64,000 bases of DNA from Candidatus Calescibacterium sp. (lineage in GTDB: Bacteria > DRYD01), in NCBI GenBank assembly GCA_025059235.1, contig JANXCV010000001.1, positions 1 through 64,000 of the forward strand, given 5' to 3'. Position numbers and translations under genes: made by a program. The notes under the pieces were generated by a model. It was not told the DNA's origin, searched no databases, and saw nothing but the letters and a program-made list of their open reading frames with translations. Positions 40,133 to 49,577 of this stretch are shown piece by piece; positions within the stretch are counted from its first letter, which is position 1; each line of letters begins with the position of its first letter.

Positions 40133-40336
40133 ATGATTATGAAAATAGAGTTGATTGTAAAGGATAAAGATGGTAATCAGATTTATACAGAACCTTTTTT
40201 TGTAAAACAAAAATCTGACATTATGGATGTATCTGGTAATATATCGAAGAGAATCTTTGAATTAGAAAGTAAGTATCCTTATCCTGATTATCAGATAGAA
40301 CAAAAGCTCTCTTGGATTCAAGAAGACAAAGATTGA
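40133..40336 (+). CDS. Small hypothetical protein (67 aa)
   Basis: Tightly linked ORF 3 nt after ABC ATPase gene. Confidence 0.5.
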   Translation: MIMKIELIVKDKDGNQIYTEPFFVKQKSDIMDVSGNISKRIFELESKYPYPDYQIEQKLSWIQEDKD

Positions 40337-40875
40337 ACTTCACAAAGTTTATAGAAATCCACAGTTAGGATGTCATTTAAGTATGTAAAAATTTAAAATT
40401 TCTGTGAGAAAACAATCTGGATCTCCAAGGCTTATAAAAATATATGAATTTTTATATTTCCAATCAACATCACTTGGTAACATATAATCAGCGAGTTGAA
40501 AACTATGATTACATATTGAAATAGACAAGACATCGGGAAACAATAGATCAGAGCATGCTATTTGTTAATTTTTTTAAAATCAATTTTATTGACTTTTATC
40601 AATATTTTTTGTATATAAAAATCACTAAATTCTGTCAAAAATTTTGAACTTTTAGATTGATAGACAAGCAATCAGGAGGGTGGTAAAAGACTTCTCTATT
40701 TTTGTATTTTTAGGGGTACTTTTTACTTCATCTGACCTCGATGGGAAATTACACCTTTCCAGAAGAATTTTTTTCTTTTAGATTGGCTTCTATAAGAATC
40801 CTCTATCAAGAATAGCTTCTTTACTTACTTTCATTTAAACCCTTGAGAAGGAAAATAAGCTAAATATTATTTGAT

Positions 40876-42337
40876 TCATCTAATTCTTTGGATTTCAAAT
40901 TGTTTAACAGATTCGGATGAAGAATCCACAACTATACCTATCGCAATGATATTAGACATATGTAAATATTTTTTATAATACTGTTTGGCAAAAATTTGCT
41001 CTATAGGTTTTCCTCTGTTCACTTTGAATTCAAATATATATGCCGTATCATGATATAAAACTGTCAAATCTATATTTCCTCTGGAAGATGTATCTTCTGC
41101 AAAAACGTTGAATCCCGTGGAGGTCAAAAAGATATAAAATATCGTGCAGTAAAAGGCTTCATACCCAGAGGTATGAGTATACCATTGAAATGGAACTTGA
41201 GCAAACAGATTGTCCAAAAAACTTGGTAACAACTCTATCTGGTTATTATCAAATATATCTATTAGTTGTAATGTCAGTTTTTGAGCAACTGAAACAGACC
41301 TGGCTAACAAAGAAGCTATTCTTGAACTTAGAGAAACCTCAACTTCATAATTAGGATACGAGAGATAAAAAAACAATCTATCTCTATCTGATCAATATCA
41401 AAAGTGTTCAGTAATTCTTCACTAGATACCATTTTCTCTAACGAGGGGATATAAAACTCTTTTTGTTGTAGTACTTTTATAAGAAACGATGGAGTTCCAG
41501 TTTCGAACCAAAAAGGTAAGAATTGTCTTTCTTGAAGGTAAAGAAGTATATCGAAAGGGTTATATACTTTTTCTCCATTCCAAGAATATCCGTTGTACCA
41601 TTCCTGGATCCTTTGTAGTTCTTCTTCGGAATTTATAAGTGATCCAAACGTGGATAAAAGTTCATTATGAGTATACCCACATATTGTCGAATAGTCTTTC
41701 GATAGACTAATATCTCTCAACTGGTTTAGACTACTGAAAAGTGAAACTTTTGCAAATTTCGATATCCCTGCAATAAAAACAAATTTCAAATATCTATCAA
41801 GAGCCTTGATCGTTTGATAAAATCCCTTTAGAACCTCCTTTATTTCATATGCTACTTCTGGCTTCTCTATGTTATCTGGTATAGGTTTATCATATTCGTC
41901 TACTAATAAAACTGCCTGCCTATTTGTTTTCCTGTATATGTTTTCAAACAGTTCGAGGTTTCGTTCTCCTATGTGATCCGATCTTATAGATACCCCATAT
42001 GCAGAAGCCCAGTACTCTTGCCTGGATCTTATGAAGTTTTTCAACTCAAATACATTTTCAAAGTACATATCGAAAGAAAACCTAATTACCGGGTATATAA
42101 TATCCCAATCTCAATTGGTTTCCAAGAATAACCCCTTAAATAGTTCTCTTTTTCCTTCAAAGGCACATCTAATCGTATCTAAAAGTAGTGATTTTCCAAA
42201 TCTGCGTGGTCGTGAAAAAAATAATATCCTCCCTGGTCTACCAACTTCTTTATATACTGAGTCTTATCAACATAATAATAGTTATCACTTCTTATTTTCT
42301 CGAAAGAACTTACTCCGATGGGTAATTTTTTACCCAC
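40876..42337 (-). pseudogene. Disrupted AAA-ATPase-like / PD-(D/E)XK nuclease-like gene
   Basis: Reconstructed frames: VGKKLPIGVSSFEKIRSDNYYYVDKTQYIKKLVDQGGYYF / FSRPRRFGKSLLLDTI...ETN(TGA)DWDIIYPVIRFSF / VLLVDEYDKPI... / RGNIDLTVLYHDTAYIFEFKVNRG; frame breaks at poly-T tracts and one in-frame TGA. Confidence 0.88.
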
Positions 42338-43033
42338 ATCGATAGAATTTATATGAGCAATACTCCTTTAATCACTCAATCCCCGAACCTTAGAAATAGG
42401 TCAGTCATTTGTGTGATTGGAAAAGCAATTTCTATTTTTGCATTTTTGTTGGCATTTCAGAATTTCCCAATCCTCTTTGTACATTTTGCGCCCATTTTAT
42501 CTGCCTAATATATTGAACGATATAGTTTTTTATCTGTTCTGTATGGTATTGAGGTATAATGGTAACCCATTTCAGTTTTATCTTCAAATCTCTTTGATAT
42601 GTTAGCTGTTAATATTTTTTCTAGGTTTATGTTTTGTTTTATTTTTTGGTTTATTATTTAAGGTATTTTTCTTTTTTAATTTTTCTGAATGAATATTTAA
42701 AATACATACCATCGATATAATTTGTTTACACTATGTGATTATCTATTGAGTGACTTGGAAAAATGGTATCTGTGTGAATGTTTTCATATATTTCTGGTGT
42801 TATTCTCCCAAGGAGCTAAGATTTGGATTTTTTCAATTTATTAGTATTCCTGGAAAAGAAGCTAAATTAGAGTAAAGATACTTAGATACTCTATGTTATA
42901 ACTTCCCTACAAAAATCATCTTCATGGTGATTTTTTGTTTAGAATTATTCTACTTAAGCCTGAGGAAATCTGATCAGCTTTTCTGTATATTTGTTTCAGA
43001 TCTTTCTTATTTTAAATCTTCCTTGAATTATAG

Positions 43034-43065
43034 ATATATTTTCAATTTAATTTATTTTATTTTCA
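43034..43065. repeat. 32-bp direct repeat, left copy
   Basis: atatattttcaatttaatttattttattttca; one mismatch to 43553..43584. Confidence 0.9.
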
Positions 43066-43554
43066 TACGTCGGGTGAGAAATTCAAAGAGTGAAGAAGCC
43101 TGCTATAAAAAGCTTTCCATAGGGTTAGTATGAAACTTCTAACATTGTATCACGAAGTGATATTACAAGTAGGAGCCTTCTACAATCTTACACAGTCAAA
43201 ACCCAAAGCAGGAAGAAAGCCAAAAATCTCAGACCAGCTTCAGAAAAGCAAGACAGAAAAGAATTTACTCAAGCCTCGAGAAACTTATACAGCGCTCATT
43301 ATTGCAAGAGAGTGCAGTTTGAAGAGCTCTACTACGGTGTTCTTGTGATGGTGTTGTGTGATAAGGCGAAGAGTGGTTGGTTTAGGAATTTGGTAGAGCT
43401 TGCTGAGGTGTATGGAGATAGAGGATACAAAGAATACAAGTCCATAAGGCAGGTGGTAGAGGGTGTGATAAGTTGTGTGAAGAGTTTCAATGCTGTAAGT
43501 AGATGGAAAAAGGGTATAACTAAGATGCTATGGCTAATTTCTCACCCAACGTAT
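43065..43554 (+). mobile_element. Insertion-sequence remnant bounded by 19-bp inverted repeats, containing a DDE transposase C-terminal fragment
   Basis: IR atacgtcgggtgagaaatt (43065..43083) vs aatttctcacccaacgtat (43536..43554); ORF fragment VYGDRGYKEYKSIRQVVEGVISCVKSFNAVSRWKKGIT. Confidence 0.75.
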
Positions 43555-43584
43555 ATATTTTCAATTTAATTTATCTTATTTTCA
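43553..43584. repeat. 32-bp direct repeat, right copy
   Basis: atatattttcaatttaatttatcttattttca. Confidence 0.9.
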
Positions 43585-43620
43585 GGGGAGTTGTGGATAA
43601 AGATGCGATTGAATAATTTT

Positions 43621-44493
43621 TTATTTCTTTTCTATATATCCTGATGGTATTTCAAAATCTTGGGGATTATATGGTAATATTTTAATTTCATTCAGAAATG
43701 CTACTTGGATAAGTACCCTATTATCTTTGAGTAAATTGATACTGTGTAAGATATCTTTGCCTTGGGTTAGGATTGGCTTTAACAATTCTTTTATTCCTTT
43801 GTCTAGATTGTCAGAAAGATTTTGGACAGGAATATGATCTGTCGAGATATCTAGTTTATATTTGTTTATGTATTTTTCAAAATAAGAGATATCCTTAGAG
43901 CTAATGTTTCTTTCTTTTAGGAAATTTTTTAAATCGTTGGAAGATATAAAAATGGCTATGGCTTTGAATTGTTGATTGTTAATACTGAATAAGGCTTCTA
44001 ATTCGATTGCAGAAAATTTCTTTGATTCAATATCAACAGAGGATGTTTTATAATTTATTGATATTTGTTGATTTGACTGATTATTATTCTTTTGTTTATT
44101 ATTCTCTTTTTTTTCTTGTTTACTATCATCTTTAGCGGGATTGTTGTTGTATTTATACCATAGATCTAGTGATTTATTATCGGAATATACCTTTTTGATA
44201 TACTCCTTGTTGTTATGGTCTATTCTTATTTCCTCTGTTATATTTTTACCTTTATTATATTTAACCATGGTGGAGAAGTGTGATTTATGGATTGTAAAAA
44301 ACAAGAATTTGACATTAATTAGGTTATCTGTTTTCCATTGATCATAGGTAATATAGGCTTTACTCTTGTTTTCAACAGTTAGAAAGTAGTTAAATTTTGT
44401 GTTACCACCTAATACTAGTACATTGTTGTAAGAAAAAGATAGCGCTAATAAATTGACGTAGCAAAGTATTAGCAAGAAGATTATTTTTTTCAT
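43621..44493 (-). CDS. Hypothetical secreted protein
   Basis: MKKIIFLLILCYVNLLALS signal peptide. Confidence 0.65.
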   Translation of the reverse strand: MKKIIFLLILCYVNLLALSFSYNNVLVLGGNTKFNYFLTVENKSKAYITYDQWKTDNLINVKFLFFTIHKSHFSTMVKYNKGKNITEEIRIDHNNKEYIKKVYSDNKSLDLWYKYNNNPAKDDSKQEKKENNKQKNNNQSNQQISINYKTSSVDIESKKFSAIELEALFSINNQQFKAIAIFISSNDLKNFLKERNISSKDISYFEKYINKYKLDISTDHIPVQNLSDNLDKGIKELLKPILTQGKDILHSINLLKDNRVLIQVAFLNEIKILPYNPQDFEIPSGYIEKK

Positions 44494-44637
44494 ATAATGC
44501 TTTCTTCTTAAGTAGTTCTTGTATATGAAGAATTTTCCTACTCATATGAATTTGAAATTATGATTGACAATGATCAATAAAAGTTAATTATTAACGTGTA
44601 AGGATTTTTGAGATTTAGAAGGTTAAAATAGTTTATA

Positions 44638-44702
44638 GGAGGGGATGGAGCTGAAGACTACATAGGCCAGGCCGTGCCCACCTTCAGCGATTTGGCCCCT
44701 CC
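44638..44702. ncRNA. Candidate structured RNA element (long GC-rich two-helix hairpin), strand unresolved
   Basis: ggagggg(44638..44644)/cccctcc(44696..44702) plus gctgaag(44650..44656)/cttcagc(44682..44688), internal loops between; conspicuously GC-rich in an AT-rich intergenic region. Confidence 0.5.
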
Positions 44703-44815
44703 TGTTACCTGTGTAGAAGCTTTCCTAATAGCATTCACTCTCTTCTTTTCCTCTCTTGTTATACTTCTAGGTACTATTTTTTCGGAATCATAAAAACCAG
44801 TCTATTTCTATTGTT

Positions 44816-45184
44816 TTATTCTTTCCATATTTGAATTTTTTCTAATTGCGTAATTAAATTATGGAAAAGATCTTTTCTGGTGTAAATAATATCTGGATCA
44901 TTAGAAAATAGTTCTAAATAAAATAGTATCTGAGGGTAATTTTTAAGGTACTTTTTCAAATTATGTATAATCTTTCTAAATCCTTCTATGTTTTTCTGTT
45001 TATAGATCTTATGAAAAGCTGCTGAAATTTGGATTATGCCTTTGACTAAATCTGATTTATTAGCCAGGTTTTTAGATGCTTTAACCTGTTGCCAAAATTC
45101 TTCCCATTTCTCATGAGCTTCCCAGAATCTATGTTCTCTAAACAGCTCCAAACCCTGTCTATACAAATCAAACAGATTATTCAT
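44816..45184 (-). CDS. DUF309 domain protein
   Basis: GLELFREHRFWEAHEKWEEFWQQ. Confidence 0.8.
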   Translation of the reverse strand: MNNLFDLYRQGLELFREHRFWEAHEKWEEFWQQVKASKNLANKSDLVKGIIQISAAFHKIYKQKNIEGFRKIIHNLKKYLKNYPQILFYLELFSNDPDIIYTRKDLFHNLITQLEKIQIWKE

Positions 45185-46688
45185 ATTCTATGATGTAACA
45201 GTTGTAATACCTGTTGATATTTTTTATCTTTTCTAAGTTTAACTTCTCCAAAGACATTTGGAGATCGTTAGTTTGGATAAATATCATTTTTTTACTAGTG
45301 TTATGATAGTAATCCATTTCATCAGAGAAGAAAACTTTTTGATATTTTTCGTAGCCATTAAAAATGGTCACATAATTTGCTCCGTGTATCTTAACAATGT
45401 TGTTATGATCAAGTCCAAATATACCTGGAAAATAATAATACATGCTTTTTTCAGAAACTACATAGAAATCAGTATTAGTATAAAAGACGATATAGTTTTG
45501 TGAATTATATGGAAAATTTTTTTCGAATAAAGGTTCTAATTTTTTGTTTGAAATGTAGATACAACTTGAGCTTCCACCATCAAGATTTAAAGCATCCTTT
45601 GTTTCTGAGAGGTAGTTAACTAGTTCATATATATTCAATCCATCTTTTCTGGTTCCTTGTAGACCGTAAATAACTTCGAAATTCAGCCGGTTTTCTCTAT
45701 CAACGTAAATTACTGTTCTTGGAGCATCATCTGTTATGTTGTTACCTTTTAATCCAAAAGCTTCTGCTTCAATATCCATCATAAGTAAATGATCTTTGTA
45801 TATAAGAGGACCTGCCTGAACGAGGAAATGTATATATCCCTGATTTCTCAGATAACTAATAAAATTTTCAAATTCCTTTTTCAAGTTAGGTAACCTATCA
45901 AATAGGAATGAAGACTGTTGATCTTTTTTGAGAATAGCCCAGAAACCTCGCGGAGGTCTCCACTCAACGGGATATGATACAATCTGATTATCATAAACCA
46001 CACCAGCAACAGTACGGTATCTATTACCTGATCTTGCAAAGTATGTACCGTTTATAGCAAACCAAAAACCAGTTCTATTAAAATTAAGTTCTTCCCTTTT
46101 GTCATTGCATATAAAATTAATATTGAACAAACTAAAATCACTTATTTGTATTCCGTATGAAGATATTCCTTTTTTCTTTTGTAAAAAATCATCTACTGAG
46201 ATCTGATAATAAAGCTTGGCTATTAAACGATTATCAGAAGAGTAAAAATATGTAGTAGTTCTGACTTTATATTCTAGGGGTAAAGAAATTGTAACTTTAT
46301 CTTCATCCTGGGTGACATCTATTAATTCAAACGGTAGAGGATAAGGAGTATTTATTCTCAATACAGAATAAAAATTCCAGTTAATAGCTTGCAGACTGTA
46401 TAAGGAGTAGTTGAATTCTTTGTTTTCTATCTTGTCAAAGGGTAAGAAAATATTAATTTCATGTTTGGATGGATAAAAAATTCTATAGGTGATTGGTTTT
46501 TGGATATTTATGTATAATCTTTCTGAATCATATAGAGCTTGCCACTCAAGATAATCTGATTTAGCTTGAGATTTTGACAGAAAGATGATAGATAGTAGAA
46601 ATAAAAGGGTTATATAATTAGTTTTTGATAATTTGTTGTTCGATAAATTGGATGATTTGTTTGGATAAGTTTTTGACTCTTTGTGCAT
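45177..46688 (-). CDS. Phosphodiester glycosidase (NAGPA-like domain) family protein, secreted
   Basis: FAINGTYFARSG, DDAPRTVIYVDRENR, DALNLDGGSSSCIYI; N-terminal hydrophobic segment. Confidence 0.8.
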   Translation of the reverse strand: MHKESKTYPNKSSNLSNNKLSKTNYITLLFLLSIIFLSKSQAKSDYLEWQALYDSERLYINIQKPITYRIFYPSKHEINIFLPFDKIENKEFNYSLYSLQAINWNFYSVLRINTPYPLPFELIDVTQDEDKVTISLPLEYKVRTTTYFYSSDNRLIAKLYYQISVDDFLQKKKGISSYGIQISDFSLFNINFICNDKREELNFNRTGFWFAINGTYFARSGNRYRTVAGVVYDNQIVSYPVEWRPPRGFWAILKKDQQSSFLFDRLPNLKKEFENFISYLRNQGYIHFLVQAGPLIYKDHLLMMDIEAEAFGLKGNNITDDAPRTVIYVDRENRLNFEVIYGLQGTRKDGLNIYELVNYLSETKDALNLDGGSSSCIYISNKKLEPLFEKNFPYNSQNYIVFYTNTDFYVVSEKSMYYYFPGIFGLDHNNIVKIHGANYVTIFNGYEKYQKVFFSDEMDYYHNTSKKMIFIQTNDLQMSLEKLNLEKIKNINRYYNCYIIEYE

Positions 46689-47034
46689 CTTCGATTTTGT
46701 AGTTTTCGTAGGGGGGTTTTAACATGTTTGCCCCGGGATACCTGGATATGATATAATGTTTGTCTATTTCTTTTGCGATCTCAAAGAGTTCTTCAGGTAT
46801 ATGTATTCTCTCATTTAGCGTCTCTAATAGGCTAAAAATAGAGTGTCTAAAAGATTCTAGGCCAAGTTTTTTAATAGCAGCCTTTATGACTTTCACTGTA
46901 GCTTCCTGATAGCAAAAGCAAGCCCATTCATAAAAGCCATTTGATATACATAGGTTTGCTACATCTAGATCTCTCATAGCTTGTTTATACCAAGAGTCTT
47001 GGATTAGCTTTTTTAGGTCCTTCTTTTCTTTCAT
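46618..47034 (-). CDS. HEPN domain protein
   Basis: WYKQAMRDLDVANLCISNGFYEWACFCYQEATVKVIKAAI...HYIISRYPGAN. Confidence 0.8.
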   Translation of the reverse strand: MKEKKDLKKLIQDSWYKQAMRDLDVANLCISNGFYEWACFCYQEATVKVIKAAIKKLGLESFRHSIFSLLETLNERIHIPEELFEIAKEIDKHYIISRYPGANMLKPPYENYKIEDAQRVKNLSKQIIQFIEQQIIKN

Positions 47035-47318
47035 AGAGATTTTATACTAATCCTTATCACAGGTTCCTTTATATTTAATACCCCAAAGATGATTATTATC
47101 TCTTGCTGATACTTAAAAGCTATGATAGTATAGTTTGCTATATTAAAGGTTATGTAGTCAAAATCTAGGCTTTTTTTAAACTCCTCTAGAGCAAACTTTA
47201 CATCTTTAATTGTTTCAGATTGTATATCCTGCCCTAGAATTTTTTTCATATCAGATAAGACATATACGGCTAATATTTCTTTGTTATTTTTAAAAGTATT
47301 TATTACTTTTTCAAACAT
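47031..47318 (-). CDS. Small protein, possibly roadblock/LC7-like
   Basis: Alternating strand-helix pattern only (ILAVYVLSDMKKILGQD ... EIIIIFGVLNI). Confidence 0.4.
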   Translation of the reverse strand: MFEKVINTFKNNKEILAVYVLSDMKKILGQDIQSETIKDVKFALEEFKKSLDFDYITFNIANYTIIAFKYQQEIIIIFGVLNIKEPVIRISIKSL

Positions 47319-47323
47319 TATGT

Positions 47324-47917
47324 TTATTGTTCTTCCTCTGTTTTTTCTTCAGGTGTGGTGACTGTAACGATAGTTGTATCGGCTTTATTGATGAATTTTA
47401 TATTTTTGAATTCTTCTTGTTTTATTAAATCGGATACGTGAATACTGTCACCAATATCTAGGGAGGAGATATCTATTAGTATCTTATCTGGGATGTTGTC
47501 AGGTAGGACTTTGATGGTTAAGCTGTTTAGGAGTACTTGCAGGATTCCTCCTTTCTTTACTCCTTGACTTTCTCCTGTTATTTCAATTGGAACTTGTATT
47601 TCAATAAATCTTCCTTCTTTGAGTCCTAGGAAATCAACATGAATTATTTTATCCTTGAGATAATCGTATTGTATTTCCTTTACTATACTTCTGTATAAGT
47701 TTCCATTTAAATCTATTTCGACTATTTGTCCTCTTCTTAGCTTTATTGCGTCTTTATGAGATATGGATAGGTTTATATTTTCTATATCTTTACCGTATAG
47801 GCAAGCAGGGACTAAATTATTATTTCTTAATTTCTTGGCTTCAACTTTACCGGGCTTTCTCGTATATCCTTTTATCTTCAATGATTCTTTTTGTTCTTTT
47901 TGAATGCTAGCCAGCAT
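47324..47917 (-). CDS. rplY: 50S ribosomal protein L25/general stress protein Ctc
   Basis: GKVEAKKLRNNNLVPACLYGKDIENINLSIS, VPIEITGESQGVKKGGILQVLLNSL. Confidence 0.93.
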   Translation of the reverse strand: MLASIQKEQKESLKIKGYTRKPGKVEAKKLRNNNLVPACLYGKDIENINLSISHKDAIKLRRGQIVEIDLNGNLYRSIVKEIQYDYLKDKIIHVDFLGLKEGRFIEIQVPIEITGESQGVKKGGILQVLLNSLTIKVLPDNIPDKILIDISSLDIGDSIHVSDLIKQEEFKNIKFINKADTTIVTVTTPEEKTEEEQ

Positions 47918-48014
47918 ATGTATTTACCTCCAATTTTTCGGTATGATTCATTTATTAAAGTTCTATAAACTAGATATTTTCCCTACAAAAAGGTTTAAAA
48001 ATTAAAGAATAAAA

Positions 48015-48020
48015 TATAAT
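48015..48020 (+). promoter_or_regulatory. Candidate -10 box (TATAAT) 4 nt from ATG; possible leaderless transcript
   Basis: aaaaTATAATcaatATG. Confidence 0.45.
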
Positions 48021-48024
48021 CAAT

Positions 48025-49125
48025 ATGACTGAGATTTACTTATCAATCTCAATAATTCTGGTATTTTTGTTTTCTTTAGTACTGCGTTCTTCTTTTGTTT
48101 TAACGAGTATATTTATTGGGTCCCTAATCGCTTTATTAAAAAGCTACTATAATTTTCATTTTTCAACTGGAAGTTTTGAGATATTCTCAGAAATTGCCAT
48201 ATCTTTTATCTTTTTTTCATTAGGATTAGGATATACTTTAGATGCATTTTTACGTAACTTAAAGAGGACTGTAGTTCCTTCCATATTAGACCTATTGAAC
48301 CTCTTTGTTCCTTTTACAATTACTTATCTTATAACCAAGGACTTCTTCTTTTCTTTTGCTTTGGGTATGTGTTTATATCCATCTAGTACAGCGATTGTCG
48401 TAAAGGTTCTAGAGTTTCATAAGAAACTAGCCTCCAAATCAACGGACATAATCATAGGAATCTTATTATTTGAAGATATAATACTAATAGCCTTATTATC
48501 GTTTCTAACTATTTTTTCAGCACATAAAAGCAGTTTTTCTAGTGTAATCTTATCGATTTTAATAATATCTGTACTGTTTACTATTTGGAAGTTTGTTTTA
48601 AGTAAAAGGCCATTGATTACTGAAAGATATTTACAAGAGGATGTAGGAATCTTTTTTAGCTTTGGTTATTTTTTATTTCTGTATTTTATTTGCAAGAAGT
48701 TTGGATTACCTGAGTTATTGATTATGTTTTCTGCCGCTTTATTTATTCCCACTGATATTTCAAACATGATAAAATCGAAATTGGAACCTATAAAAAATTT
48801 TTCAGTAGGTATATTCATAATCGACTTCACATCGAGAATAAACCTAGGTGTACTAAATAGTATTGACTACAGAGTTCTGATTCTTGTACCCCTCTTCGTA
48901 TTTCTAAAGATAATAACAATCTATTTAGCTTTTAGATATGCAAGGATAAAATACAAAAGAGAGGATGTAATTTTTTTCATACCAAGAGGGGAATTTACGG
49001 CTTATATTTCAAAACTTGCTAACTTGGAAATATTTGGATTTCTTGCTATTATTTTATCAAACACAATAGCCCTGATAGAAAATATGTCGGTAAACAAAAA
49101 ATCTACCTATATGCAAAAGAAATGA
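48025..49125 (+). CDS. Kef/CPA2-type cation:proton antiporter
   Basis: About 11-12 hydrophobic segments; PSSTAIVVKVLEF, GILLFEDIILIALL. Confidence 0.8.
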   Translation: MTEIYLSISIILVFLFSLVLRSSFVLTSIFIGSLIALLKSYYNFHFSTGSFEIFSEIAISFIFFSLGLGYTLDAFLRNLKRTVVPSILDLLNLFVPFTITYLITKDFFFSFALGMCLYPSSTAIVVKVLEFHKKLASKSTDIIIGILLFEDIILIALLSFLTIFSAHKSSFSSVILSILIISVLFTIWKFVLSKRPLITERYLQEDVGIFFSFGYFLFLYFICKKFGLPELLIMFSAALFIPTDISNMIKSKLEPIKNFSVGIFIIDFTSRINLGVLNSIDYRVLILVPLFVFLKIITIYLAFRYARIKYKREDVIFFIPRGEFTAYISKLANLEIFGFLAIILSNTIALIENMSVNKKSTYMQKK

Positions 49126-49573
49126 CAAAAATCATATATTCTTTGTTGTTTACAGAGTAGAAATTATGAAAGTAAATTTCTTCTTTGAGTTTTTGTAGGA
49201 TAATTGAAGGAATATATTTTTTCTTTACTGATTTATACTCTAGATATAAGAAAAGAGTGGACTTATTGGTTGAATTGAGATTATATAGCTTGATTTCGCT
49301 TCCCCATGGAGAGTAAATAAAAACACTTGCGATTTGACGAGGTAAATAATCTGTATAAGTATCTGTAAACAAGTCTGTTATTTTCTGAGGATAAGTATTT
49401 TTATCCATATAGTATTTCTCGCTAGCTATCTTGATAAACCTAACAGTTTGTATAAATTGAGTTAGTTTCCCATATTCAATATTGCGTGAGTAGTGATAGT
49501 AGGAAATAAGGATGAGAGAGAAAATAATGAGAGTGGTAACTATTATTTCTATAGCAGAGAAGCCCCCGTACAA
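49103..49573 (-). CDS. Type IV pilin/pseudopilin-like protein
   Basis: Prepilin motif GGFSAIEIIVTTLIIFSLILIS. Confidence 0.8.
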   Translation of the reverse strand: MYGGFSAIEIIVTTLIIFSLILISYYHYSRNIEYGKLTQFIQTVRFIKIASEKYYMDKNTYPQKITDLFTDTYTDYLPRQIASVFIYSPWGSEIKLYNLNSTNKSTLFLYLEYKSVKKKYIPSIILQKLKEEIYFHNFYSVNNKEYMIFVISFAYR

Positions 49574-49577
49574 TTCC

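Noticed and set aside
42113-42116. TGA as tryptophan or selenocysteine codon (also in hutU near 50905)
   Set aside because: TGA is used as a normal terminator in intact genes here (e.g. glmM), and both sites are in genes with other disruptions
42417-43133. ORFs of 62 and 69 aa in the decayed region
   Set aside because: Composition typical of AT-rich noncoding DNA; no motif or plausible start context
44638-44702. SRP 4.5S RNA, tmRNA, RNase P, hammerhead ribozyme
   Set aside because: No GGAAGNAGCAG-type SRP loop, no tmRNA ends or tag, no GAGGAAAGUC; CUGAAGA present but no GAAA partner
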